64,000 nt of DNA from Zoogloea sp041917255 (lineage in GTDB: Bacteria; Pseudomonadota; Gammaproteobacteria; Burkholderiales; Rhodocyclaceae): positions 1 through 64,000 of the forward strand of contig JAYRYA010000014.1 in the NCBI GenBank assembly GCA_041917255.1, in the 5' to 3' direction. Positions within the stretch are counted from its first letter, which is position 1. Each line of letters begins with the position of its first letter. The notes below the pieces were generated by a model, which worked only from the letters and a program-made list of their open reading frames with translations, searched no databases and was not told the DNA's origin. Shown in pieces: positions 1-7,726 of this stretch. Made by a program: the position numbers and the translations under genes.

Positions 1-124
1 GCATCGGCACGCGCAGGTCGGCGCGGGAGCCTTCGACGTAGATCTTGCGGGAGTTGGGCAGCGGGGCAACCGCAGCCTCGTCCACATGGGCGGATGCGGC
101 GAGGAATTTATCGTGGGCGTTCAT
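1..124 (-). CDS. thiC: Phosphomethylpyrimidine synthase ThiC (5' part only)
   Basis: This is the first 41 codons of a gene that runs off the left edge. The N-terminus contains PLPNSRKIYVEGSR and RVPM, the conserved ThiC N-terminal signature. ThiC is the radical-SAM enzyme that converts aminoimidazole ribotide to the pyrimidine half of thiamine. The ATG at 122-124 follows a GGAG site seven bases upstream. The usual TPP riboswitch is not recognisable in the roughly 340 bases upstream. A possible sigma54 promoter and a shared activator palindrome lie there instead. The catalytic domain is outside the window, so its integrity cannot be judged. Confidence 0.9.
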   Translation of the reverse strand, partial: MNAHDKFLAASAHVDEAAVAPLPNSRKIYVEGSRADLRVPM

Positions 125-192
125 GAAATGTCTCCGTGGGTGTGAAGCGGTCGGAAAAGGGAACCGCCGGCCTTGTAATGGCCACGACGACC

Positions 193-208
193 AGCAAATA
201 TCAGACCA
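193..208 (-). promoter_or_regulatory. Possible sigma54 (-24/-12) promoter facing thiC
   Basis: On the minus strand the site reads TGGTCTG-ATAT-TTGCT, with the required GG-N10-GC spacing and a perfect TTGCT -12 element. The -24 half is weaker (TGGTCTG against TGGCACG). It ends about 70 bases before the thiC start. The activator palindrome at 293-306 is about 85 bases further upstream, a normal enhancer distance. This is a sequence-match call only. Confidence 0.45.
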
Positions 209-292
209 CGCCAATCAACCTGCCAAAACCGGAATTGGTTGGGGCATCTGTCTCACTTTCCTGACAGACGTCTCCATTTCGCTAATGGAATT

Positions 293-306
293 GAGACAGG
301 TGTCTC
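293..306. promoter_or_regulatory. AcoR-type upstream activating palindrome (site 1)
   Basis: GAGACA-GG-TGTCTC is a perfect 6+2+6 inverted repeat between divergent thiC and the porin gene. The same palindrome occurs at 6342-6357 between the sigma54 activator and acoX, and I noticed no other copy in the window. Extra TGTCTC half-sites lie at 249-254 and about 379. Fis-type helix-turn-helix dimers of sigma54 activators bind such inverted repeats. Binding by the regulator at 4205-6226 is inferred from the shared motif. Confidence 0.7.
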
Positions 307-360
307 CCTATTTACGGGGAAATTAACCGTAATTCACCGGCCAGCCCGAAATATTTCTTC

Positions 361-376
361 TGGCAAAGAAATTGCA
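361..376 (+). promoter_or_regulatory. Sigma54 promoter of the porin / PQQ dehydrogenase unit
   Basis: TGGCAAA-GAAA-TTGCA matches the -24/-12 consensus at ten of twelve informative positions and has exact GG-N10-GC spacing. It lies 55 bases downstream of the palindrome at 293-306 and about 90 bases before the porin start codon. Confidence 0.75.
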
Positions 377-467
377 ATCTGTCTCCAATGCCGGTCCGCT
401 CAGGGACACAGGCACCCGTCGCTCCGGGAAGCTATTCCGGAGCCACCTAATAAAAAAGGAGACAACC

Positions 468-1604
468 ATGAAACCGATTACTGCTACCCTCCGGGGTCGA
501 ATCGACGGACGCCTTGCTGCCGCCGTCGTTCTGCCCGCACTTGCCTTTCCGGCATTCGCCGAAACCAATGTCGAGATCTACGGGATCATCGATGCGGGCC
601 TGCTCTATCAAAGTCGCACGGACCCGAACGGCAAGAGCAAGACTTCGATGGAAACCAGCGGCCTGCGCCAGTCGATCCTGGGCTTCAAGGGCGACCGCGA
701 CCTGGGGCGCGGCCTCGAAGGCTTCTTCAATCTGGAGATCCACTACGACACCAACAACGGCCGCTTTCATGGTACCGGCGACGCGGAGGGCACCGGCACA
801 CCGTTCTTCCGGCGTCAGGCCAACCTCGGCCTGAAGGGCGACTGGGGCAGCGTGACCTTGGGCCGCCAATATGGCCCGGCGTTGCTCGCCCATATCGGCA
901 CCGAGCCCCGTGCGTTCAAGGAGCAGTTCTCCAACCTTTACGCCTGGGCCTACAACCAGTACCAGGCCACCGCAGGCGCCGTGGGCACCGACCGCAATAC
1001 CAATAACGATGTGGGGATCTTCTTCAGCAATGCGATCCAGTACCGCAATACCGTCGGGCCTTTCAGCTTCGGGGTGTTGTGGTCGGCCGGCGGGCAATCG
1101 GGCAGCACTCAGAAGAACAGCGCCTGGGCGCTGGGCGGCACCTATACCGGCCCGGTGATCCTGTCGGCGTCGTATCAGGTCATCAAGGACGAACAGACCG
1201 CCAACGACAACGTACGCCACGGCGGCCTCGGCATTGCGGTGCCGTTCGGCGATTTCACCTTCAAGGCCAATTACCTCAATGCCCGCAACAACCACTCGAA
1301 TGGCGTGAATGTCTCGAACGTCAATGCAATTGGCGTCGGCGTGGACTGGAAATGGCGTCCCGACAACACCGCCACGCTGGCCTATTACGACAACAAGGAC
1401 CGCCTCAATTCGGGCGATCACACCCGCAACGTCGTGATCTCCAACGACTTCGCGCTGCGCAAGGACACCACCTTGTACGTCCAGACCGCTTTTGTGGATG
1501 CGGATTCGGCCGCCACGATCAAGACCAGCATCGTCGCCGCGGGTATTCCCAGCGTGGGCCATCGCTCGACGCTGCTGAATGCCGGCATCAACTTCACTTT
1601 CTGA
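468..1604 (+). CDS. Gram-negative general porin
   Basis: The 378-residue protein is a trimeric beta-barrel porin of the betaproteobacterial family (Porin_4 type). Residues 1-31 form a signal peptide ending AFA before ETNVEIYG. The mature protein opens with the typical VEIYGIIDAG strand and ends in a C-terminal phenylalanine (NFTF), the outer-membrane assembly signal. The ATG at 468 has an AAGGAG site. It is the first gene after a sigma54 promoter and the AcoR-type palindrome, and is followed 88 bases later by a PQQ dehydrogenase. It probably admits the alcohol substrate to the periplasm. Substrate specificity cannot be read from the sequence. Confidence 0.88.
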   Translation: MKPITATLRGRIDGRLAAAVVLPALAFPAFAETNVEIYGIIDAGLLYQSRTDPNGKSKTSMETSGLRQSILGFKGDRDLGRGLEGFFNLEIHYDTNNGRFHGTGDAEGTGTPFFRRQANLGLKGDWGSVTLGRQYGPALLAHIGTEPRAFKEQFSNLYAWAYNQYQATAGAVGTDRNTNNDVGIFFSNAIQYRNTVGPFSFGVLWSAGGQSGSTQKNSAWALGGTYTGPVILSASYQVIKDEQTANDNVRHGGLGIAVPFGDFTFKANYLNARNNHSNGVNVSNVNAIGVGVDWKWRPDNTATLAYYDNKDRLNSGDHTRNVVISNDFALRKDTTLYVQTAFVDADSAATIKTSIVAAGIPSVGHRSTLLNAGINFTF

Positions 1605-1692
1605 CACCGCCTGCCGGCTGAGGGCTGGAGGACGGGCGTCGCCCCCCTTCGCCCCGGTTGACCAGCCCGCTCCCTGCTCGAGGACTCTCACC

Positions 1693-3357
1693 ATGAAACG
1701 CGCCCTGACCCCGATCTTTGCCGCCGTCTCCCTGCTCACCGCCAGCGCCGGCATGGCCGCCGACGCCAAGCCCGGTTTCGCGGACCCCGACAACTGGCCG
1801 CAGTACCACCGCTCCTCCAACGCCTGGCGTTTCAGCCCGCTCACCCAGATCAACAAGCAGAACGTGAAGAAGCTGAAGGTTGCCTGGGTGCACCAGCCTG
1901 GCAACATCACCCACGGCCTGCAGGCCACACCCATCGTGCTGGATGGCGTGCTCTACTACATTTCGGCCGACAACAACGTGTGGGCCGTGGATGCTGCCAC
2001 CGGCAAGACGATCTGGCACTACACCACCAAGCTCAATCCCATCGCCAAGCAGGCCTTTTACGCCTCCGCCAGCCGCGGTGTGACCGTGGGCCGCGGCAAG
2101 GTCTTCGTTGGCACCCTCGACGGCCGTTTCCTGGCGCTCGATCAGAAGACCGGCAAGGAGCTGTGGTCAACCCAGCTCACCGACCCCAAGACCCAGTACG
2201 GCGCGCTGTTCTCGTCCCCGCCCCAGCTGGCGGGTGACGTGCTCTTCGGCGGTACCACCGGCGGCGACCAGCCCATCGCCGGCAAGATCTACGCAGTGAA
2301 CGCCGACACCGGGAAACCGACCTGGACCTTCGACATCATCAAGAACGACCCGGCCAGCTGGCCCGGCGACAGCGGCAAGGTCGGCGGCGGCTCGGCGTGG
2401 ATGCCGGGCACCTACGACGAAGCGTCCGACACCCTCTACATCGGCACCTCCAACGCCGCGCCGGATTACTACACCCCCGGCCGCGAAGGCGATAACAAGT
2501 ACACCTCGACCCTGCTCGCCATCGACCCCAAGACCGGCAAGCTGAAGTGGCACCGTCAGGAAATCCCCCACGACAGCTGGGATTTCGACGCCGCCTACGA
2601 GGCGCTGGTGGTCAGGAAAGACGGCAAGGACGTGATTGTCCACCTCAACAAGAGCGGCTTCGTGTTCGTGATGGACAAGCAGGATGGCAGCCTGGAAAAC
2701 GTCTGGCAGTTTGCCGAGAACATGAACTGGGCCAAGGGCATCGACCCAAAGACCGGCGCCCTGATCGAGCCGCGCCGGCCCCAGCCGGGCAAACGTGAGC
2801 TGCTGTGCCCCAACCTGCTCGGCGCCCGCAGCTGGAACCATGGCGCCTACAATCCCGGAACCGGGCTCTGGTATACCCACGCGATGGAGGTGTGCAATGA
2901 GGTGGTCGCGGGCAAGGACGACCCGGCCAACCTCACCGCCATCTCGTCGCTGTCGCTGGGCATCGACGAGATCAAGCTCGTGCCGCCGCCCTCCGGCAAG
3001 AAACCCGATGGCCGCCTGGATGCCCGCGATCCGCTCACCGGCAAGATCAAGTGGAGCATCCGCTACCCGCTGCCGCCGCTTTCGAGCGTGCTCACCACCG
3101 CCGGCGGTCTTGTCTTCACAGGCGATATGGAAGGCCACCTCTTTGCCTACGACGCCGACAACGGCAAGGAACTGTGGCGCTTCAACGCCGGCTCCGGTGC
3201 CCGAGGCGGCCCGGTCAGCTACGCCGTCAAGGGCAAGCAGTACATCGTGATCCCCACTGGCCTAGGCTCCCACGCGCCGGGTTTCCTGGCTGGCGCCTTC
3301 CCGCAGATCAAGGATCTGCCCGGCGGCGCGGCGCTGATCGGCTTCACCCTCGAGTAA
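1693..3357 (+). CDS. PQQ-dependent (quinoprotein) alcohol dehydrogenase
   Basis: The 554-residue periplasmic enzyme has a signal peptide (cleavage near residue 22, GMA-AD) and an eight-bladed propeller with repeated WxxD/TGK motifs (AATGKTIWHY, QKTGKELWS, PKTGKLKWH). The HDSWDFD stretch carries the Asp expected at the PQQ/Ca site. Family members oxidise primary or secondary alcohols and pass electrons to a c-type cytochrome. No haem domain is fused here, and a separate cytochrome gene follows. The vicinal Cys-Cys pair of methanol/ethanol dehydrogenases is absent: the equivalent stretch reads YASASRGV. Given the acetoin genes nearby, 2,3-butanediol or ethanol are plausible substrates, by inference. 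The start follows a GAGGA site. Confidence 0.88.
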   Translation: MKRALTPIFAAVSLLTASAGMAADAKPGFADPDNWPQYHRSSNAWRFSPLTQINKQNVKKLKVAWVHQPGNITHGLQATPIVLDGVLYYISADNNVWAVDAATGKTIWHYTTKLNPIAKQAFYASASRGVTVGRGKVFVGTLDGRFLALDQKTGKELWSTQLTDPKTQYGALFSSPPQLAGDVLFGGTTGGDQPIAGKIYAVNADTGKPTWTFDIIKNDPASWPGDSGKVGGGSAWMPGTYDEASDTLYIGTSNAAPDYYTPGREGDNKYTSTLLAIDPKTGKLKWHRQEIPHDSWDFDAAYEALVVRKDGKDVIVHLNKSGFVFVMDKQDGSLENVWQFAENMNWAKGIDPKTGALIEPRRPQPGKRELLCPNLLGARSWNHGAYNPGTGLWYTHAMEVCNEVVAGKDDPANLTAISSLSLGIDEIKLVPPPSGKKPDGRLDARDPLTGKIKWSIRYPLPPLSSVLTTAGGLVFTGDMEGHLFAYDADNGKELWRFNAGSGARGGPVSYAVKGKQYIVIPTGLGSHAPGFLAGAFPQIKDLPGGAALIGFTLE

Positions 3358-3463
3358 GCGGCTCCGCAGCACAGCCACGCCGGACGCGGCTGCCGTGCTG
3401 TTCCGGGGTGCGGCGTCGAGACCTCCCCTCGCCGCACCCCATTTTTTTGGGATGAGTACAACA

Positions 3464-4141
3464 ATGAAAATTTCGATCCATTTCCGACCGACGCTGCTGC
3501 GCGGCCTCAGCCTCCTGTGCGTCGCCACCGCAGCCGTTGCCGTGGCGCCCCCCGCCGACGACGCCAAGGCCCGCGTGGCCGCCGGCAAGAGCCGCTTCGA
3601 CGCCCTTTGCGTAAGCTGCCATGGCGCCGCCGGTTCCGGCGTTGCACCCACCGGCGGCAATGCCAGCTACGGCCCGCGCCTTGCCGGGCGCGCCGATCTC
3701 GAGCCGACCCACATCCATGATCGCATCGTGCATGGCAAACACGGCGACAAAGCCATGCCGCCCTGGGGCACGGTGCTCGACGCCGACACCATCGACCAGC
3801 TCACCGCCTACGTGAAGCTGATCGCCGCAACCCAACCCAAGGCCGCCGCCCACCTGACCCTGGCGCCCTTCGACCTCGACGATCCGACCCGGATCGACGC
3901 CGGTCGTCGCCGCTTTGCCAAGACCTGCGCCGGTTACTGCCACGGGCACGAAGGCACCGGCGGACGGGCGCCCGATTTCAAAGGCCGCGGCGACGAGCTG
4001 CCGCCCGAGCTGGCCTTCGAGACCATCAGCAAAGGCCGTCAGGGCGCCGAAGTGATGCCGCCCTGGGGCGCCGCCTTCACGCCGGACCAGATCTGGGAGC
4101 TGGTGGCCTACCTCAAGCACCTGGGGCGCCAGCAGCCCTGA
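3464..4141 (+). CDS. Dihaem c-type cytochrome
   Basis: The 225-residue exported protein has a hydrophobic N-terminal signal (about residues 10-28) and two cytochrome c domains. The first haem site is CVSCH (residues 49-53). The second is CAGYCH (155-160), which has three residues between the cysteines rather than two. Each domain has a candidate Met ligand in an MPPWG motif. It lies just downstream of the PQQ dehydrogenase and is its likely electron acceptor toward the respiratory chain. An alternative ATG at 3452 would add four residues; 3464 better suits the signal peptide. A strong hairpin terminator follows at 4156. Confidence 0.82.
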   Translation: MKISIHFRPTLLRGLSLLCVATAAVAVAPPADDAKARVAAGKSRFDALCVSCHGAAGSGVAPTGGNASYGPRLAGRADLEPTHIHDRIVHGKHGDKAMPPWGTVLDADTIDQLTAYVKLIAATQPKAAAHLTLAPFDLDDPTRIDAGRRRFAKTCAGYCHGHEGTGGRAPDFKGRGDELPPELAFETISKGRQGAEVMPPWGAAFTPDQIWELVAYLKHLGRQQP

Positions 4142-4155
4142 AGGCATCGAACCGA

Positions 4156-4191
4156 AAACGACGAAGGGGCCGCAAGGCCCCCTCGTCGTTT
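4156..4191. terminator. Bidirectional hairpin terminator
   Basis: A 15-16 bp stem (AAACGACGAAGGGGCC with its complement, one mismatch) encloses a GCAA loop and is flanked by A- and T-rich ends. It separates the convergent cytochrome and acoR-like genes. Confidence 0.8.
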
Positions 4192-4204
4192 GGCGAAGAC
4201 CTTT

Positions 4205-6226
4205 TCACCAAGCCTGTCGGTTGGGCGCCACGATCTGCAGCTTGGCGAGCTTGCGGTAGAAGGTGGCCCGCGACAGACCCGGTTCCCGGGCCGAGAGGGT
4301 CACCTGCCACTGGTTGCGACGCAGGGTTTCGAGCATGCGCTCCCGCAGGGCCAGATCCTTGGGCTTGAGCGGCGGGACGGCGGCCTCCGGCAGCGCCAGT
4401 GGCACCGACGGCAGCACCTGTTCTGCCACCGCAGCATGCCGCAGGGCGACCGGCGCCGCGCTGAACAGGTCCGGCGGAAAGGACTGGGTCATCAGCAGCG
4501 GCCCGTCGCTGATCGCACAGGCGTAACGCATCGCGTGGCGCAGCTGGCGGATGTTGCCCGGCCACGGGTGGCGCATCAGCGCCTCTCGGGTCTCGTCGGC
4601 CAGCCGAAGCGCCCGGCCCATGGCCTGAGCCTCCTCGTTCAGCACGCGGTCGATCACCGTGCCGATGTCCTCGCGCTCCCGCAGGGGCGGCAGCAGGAAC
4701 ACCGCGCCGTTGAGCCGGTAGTACAGATCCTCCCGGAAGCGCCCCTCGGCCACCAGCCGCGGCAGATCCTGGTGAGTGGCGCAGACGATGTGCAGGCGCA
4801 CCGGCGTGGGCTGCTCGGCACCGAGCGGCAGCACCTCGCCCTCGGCGAGCACACGCAGCAGACGGCTCTGCAGCACCAGCGGCATGTCGCCGATCTCATC
4901 GAGGAACAGCGTGCCACCGTCGGACTGGATGATCTTGCCCCGCGCGCCCTTGCTGCGGGCGCCGGTGAAGGCGCCGTCCCGATAGCCGAAGAGCTCGCTC
5001 TCGATCAGGCTCTCGGGGATCGCCGCGCAGTTGAGCGCCACGAAGGGCTGCTTGTGGCGGTCGCTGGCGTCGTGGAGCGCCTTGGCAAAGGCCTCCTTGC
5101 CGGTGCCGGTTTCACCCAGCAGCATCACCGGAATGTCGCGGTTGGCAACCTTGAGGGCGCGCTGCACGTTGTTGCGCACCCGCGGATCATCGGTGGCCAG
5201 ATGGCCGAAGCCCCGGGCCTCGGCAGCACTGACGGCCTCACCGCCGCTGGCGTCCGCCACCGGGCTGGCACGGTTACGCGGCCGGGCATCGGGGGCACGG
5301 AGCAAACCGAAGATGCGCGCCCCACTGCCCTGAATGCGCAGCGGGATTGCCTGCCCCGGACGCGCGTGGGCCGCGGCCAGCAGATCGGCGGCCGAGCATT
5401 CGAACAGATCGCCGATGCTCTCCGGCGCCGGGCCGCGACGCTGCAGCAGTTCCTGTCGGGCACGCCGGTTGCCACCCACGATCCGCCCCACATCGTCGAA
5501 AGCCACCAGGTAATCGGTGTGCACGTGCATCAGCTCAGGGCTGCGGCCAAGTTGCAGGATCCAGTAGCCGCGCAGGCTGTAAAAGGCAAAGGCGTCTTCG
5601 ATCAGGCGCGCCTTTTCCACCACCATCTGGAAGACCAGCGTCTGGCTGTCGCGATGTTCGGGCGAATTGAGCGCCGACGCATCGAGCACCGCCAGCGGCT
5701 CGTCGTTGATCCCGAAGATCGGCGCCGAACTGCAGGTGAAGGCAATGTTGTGGGAGCGGAAATGCTCGTCCCGATGCACGAGGATGGGCTGGCGATCCAC
5801 GAGACTCGTGCCCACGCCACAGGTGCCCTCTTCGGATTCCGACCAGCGGGTGCCGTCGCGAAAGCCTTCGGCGCGGAACTCGCGTTCCAGCTCGGGCACC
5901 GTGCGCAAATCCACGGTCACGCCGGTGGCGTCGGTAAGCAGCACACAGTATTTGGCTGGCCGCAGCGAATCGTAGAGGCGATCGACGCCCTCCCGCGCGA
6001 TGCGCATGAAGGTATCCAGGCGCTCCCGGTGTTCGCGCAATTCCCGGGCCGTAACCACCTGCGGCAGGCTGGCCTGCCCCGGATCGACGCGGTAGTTGCT
6101 GAGGGAGCGCTCCCACGAACGCGCCAGCCGGTCGTGCACCGGCCGTGGGCTCGCGATGCCACCCCGCTCCACCACATTGACCACCCGCGCCACATGGCGG
6201 GCGATCTCTCCATGACCCCGAATCAT
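4205..6226 (-). CDS. acoR: Sigma54-dependent transcriptional activator, AcoR type
   Basis: The 673-residue regulator has three parts. The N-terminal sensory region (about 1-330) is GAF-like and of the acetoin-regulator type (RSWERSL, LLTDATG). The AAA+ domain has Walker A GETGTGKE near residue 367, the sigma54-contact loop GAFTGA near 419 and Walker B LFLDEIGDM near 440. A C-terminal Fis-type helix-turn-helix ends near 670. The ATG at 6226 has an AAGGGG site; upstream in-frame codons are not needed. It sits between two units that carry the same palindrome, and AcoR proteins activate acetoin operons from such sites. Coordinate control of the PQQ unit and aco genes is therefore inferred. The inducer is probably acetoin or a related diol. 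Confidence 0.87.
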   Translation of the reverse strand: MIRGHGEIARHVARVVNVVERGGIASPRPVHDRLARSWERSLSNYRVDPGQASLPQVVTARELREHRERLDTFMRIAREGVDRLYDSLRPAKYCVLLTDATGVTVDLRTVPELEREFRAEGFRDGTRWSESEEGTCGVGTSLVDRQPILVHRDEHFRSHNIAFTCSSAPIFGINDEPLAVLDASALNSPEHRDSQTLVFQMVVEKARLIEDAFAFYSLRGYWILQLGRSPELMHVHTDYLVAFDDVGRIVGGNRRARQELLQRRGPAPESIGDLFECSAADLLAAAHARPGQAIPLRIQGSGARIFGLLRAPDARPRNRASPVADASGGEAVSAAEARGFGHLATDDPRVRNNVQRALKVANRDIPVMLLGETGTGKEAFAKALHDASDRHKQPFVALNCAAIPESLIESELFGYRDGAFTGARSKGARGKIIQSDGGTLFLDEIGDMPLVLQSRLLRVLAEGEVLPLGAEQPTPVRLHIVCATHQDLPRLVAEGRFREDLYYRLNGAVFLLPPLREREDIGTVIDRVLNEEAQAMGRALRLADETREALMRHPWPGNIRQLRHAMRYACAISDGPLLMTQSFPPDLFSAAPVALRHAAVAEQVLPSVPLALPEAAVPPLKPKDLALRERMLETLRRNQWQVTLSAREPGLSRATFYRKLAKLQIVAPNRQAW

Positions 6227-6341
6227 TGTTTTTCCCCTTTGTTTATTAATAGGCAGGGATTTATATGTAGTGCTTCCTTTGGTAGCGCGAAGCGTATTCC
6301 GTTGCGTCAATTAAATCAATGCCGCAACGGCGACGAGAAAT

Positions 6342-6357
6342 TGAGACAGGTGTCTCA
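6342..6357. promoter_or_regulatory. AcoR-type upstream activating palindrome (site 2)
   Basis: TGAGACA-GG-TGTCTCA is a perfect 7+2+7 inverted repeat, extending the 293-306 copy by one base per arm. It lies in an AT-rich 335-base gap between divergent acoR and acoX, 150 bases upstream of the acoX -24/-12 promoter. It is also 115 bases upstream of the acoR start, so autoregulation is possible. Confidence 0.75.
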
Positions 6358-6508
6358 TTTTCAATGAGTTTTTTGGTCGCCTGTATCAACTTATGTTCCA
6401 CGTCATTTTATTGCGTCGCGACATTGATGAACCATAAATCTTCAATAACGCTGATTGTCTTGGCTATTTCAATAAGTGCGCCGCAATATAAAAATCTCCT
6501 CTAATTGC

Positions 6509-6524
6509 TGGCACGCGAACTGCT
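6509..6524 (+). promoter_or_regulatory. Sigma54 promoter of the aco operon
   Basis: TGGCACG-CGAA-CTGCT is a near-perfect -24/-12 element (one mismatch, GG-N10-GC). Transcription would begin near 6535, leaving a short leader before the GTG at 6562. This location also rules out the in-frame TTG at 6505 as the acoX start. Confidence 0.85.
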
Positions 6525-6561
6525 AAATGGATTGGACCTGAATCCAAATAGCGGAGCAAAC

Positions 6562-7659
6562 GTGAGACAAATATCGGAAGCCCCTCCCGTGATTGGCATC
6601 GTGGCCAATCCTGCGTCCGGGCACGATATCCGGCGATTGACCAGCGGGGCATCGGTTTATTCGGCAGCCGAAAAGGTCAATTGTGTCGAACGCTTGCTCG
6701 GCGCCCTCGGGGCGACGGGGGTGACCCGCGTTCTGATGATGCCCGACCGGGCCGGCATCGCCGCGCGTCTCCGCAAGGCGGTCGAACTCAACCGCCGCCG
6801 GGGCCATCCGCGTTGGCCGCAGGTGGATTTCATCGACATGCCGGTGCTCGAAGACGCCCGTGACACCGTGCGAGCCGTGCAGGCGATGCGTGCGGCGGGC
6901 GTGGCGATGATCGTCGTGCTTGGCGGCGATGGCACTCACCGGGCCGTTTCGTTAGCGTCCGGCGACATTCCGCTGGCGACGCTCTCCACCGGCACCAATA
7001 ACGCCTTTCCGGCCCTGGGCGAGGCAACTGTCGTCGGGCTCGCAGCGGGCCTCGCCGTCACTGGCCGTGTCGAGCCTGTCACTGCGCACAACAAATGCCT
7101 TCGCGTCGCTCACCCGGATGGGGAGGCCATGGCCCTGGTGGACGTGGGCGTAATGCCGGCCGAGCACATCGGCGCCCGGGCGGTATGTGCGGCCAACGAT
7201 GTCGACACCGTGTTTGCAGCGTTCGCCGAGCCCGATGCGATCGGCCTTTCCGCCATTGCAGCTGCCTGCGGCCCGGTGTCGCGAACGGTGCCCTTCGGGC
7301 GTTGGGTGCGCCGCGGTGCCGGCATCCGGCGGCTCGCGGCGATCTCGCCGGGGCTGGTGCAGGCGGTCGAGATCGCGGCCAGCGGCCTCATGCAGCCCGG
7401 CATCGCCTTCGAGCTCGGCGCCCAGCCGGCCATCCTGGCCCTGGACGGTGAGCCCGAGATCGTTCTCGATGGCCGCGGCCCGGCAAGCATCCACCTCGCC
7501 CTCGACGGCCCGATCACCCTTGATGTGGCGGCCACGCTGGCCGCCGCCCATGCGGCGGACGCCTTTGTGGTGTCCGCCTTCCCCGAACCCGCCCTGCGCG
7601 ACGGCCAATCCGCCGCACCGGGGCCAACGGGCGCTGATCCCCTGATCGCCCCGGCCTGA
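6562..7659 (+). CDS. acoX: Acetoin catabolism protein AcoX (ATP-NAD kinase fold)
   Basis: The 365-residue protein belongs to the AcoX group of the NAD/diacylglycerol-kinase-like superfamily. GGDGT at residues 121-125 followed by STGTNNAFP is the nucleotide-binding signature. AcoX is the conserved first gene of many acoXABC operons, but its biochemical role is unsettled. The start is the GTG at 6562, with GGAG seven bases upstream and just downstream of the sigma54 promoter. The gene is followed after 67 bases by acoA, probably on one transcript. Confidence 0.85.
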   Translation: MRQISEAPPVIGIVANPASGHDIRRLTSGASVYSAAEKVNCVERLLGALGATGVTRVLMMPDRAGIAARLRKAVELNRRRGHPRWPQVDFIDMPVLEDARDTVRAVQAMRAAGVAMIVVLGGDGTHRAVSLASGDIPLATLSTGTNNAFPALGEATVVGLAAGLAVTGRVEPVTAHNKCLRVAHPDGEAMALVDVGVMPAEHIGARAVCAANDVDTVFAAFAEPDAIGLSAIAAACGPVSRTVPFGRWVRRGAGIRRLAAISPGLVQAVEIAASGLMQPGIAFELGAQPAILALDGEPEIVLDGRGPASIHLALDGPITLDVAATLAAAHAADAFVVSAFPEPALRDGQSAAPGPTGADPLIAPA

Positions 7660-7726
7660 ATCCGGGCGGCGGACCGACCGTGCCGCCGCCGGGTGCCCTC
7701 AAAACATCCAACGACTGGAGACAACC

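Noticed and set aside
125..467. TPP riboswitch upstream of thiC
   Set aside because: The conserved CTGAGA and ACCTGA boxes of the thi element were sought on the minus strand and not found. A sigma54-like element is present instead.
447..1934. Minus-strand frame opposite the porin gene
   Set aside because: Composition and lack of a start signal mark it as a shadow. The porin has a signal peptide and a terminal Phe.
6505..6561. Longer acoX reading frame from TTG at 6505
   Set aside because: This start lies on or before the -24/-12 promoter, so it would not be on the transcript. GTG 6562 has a proper ribosome-binding site.
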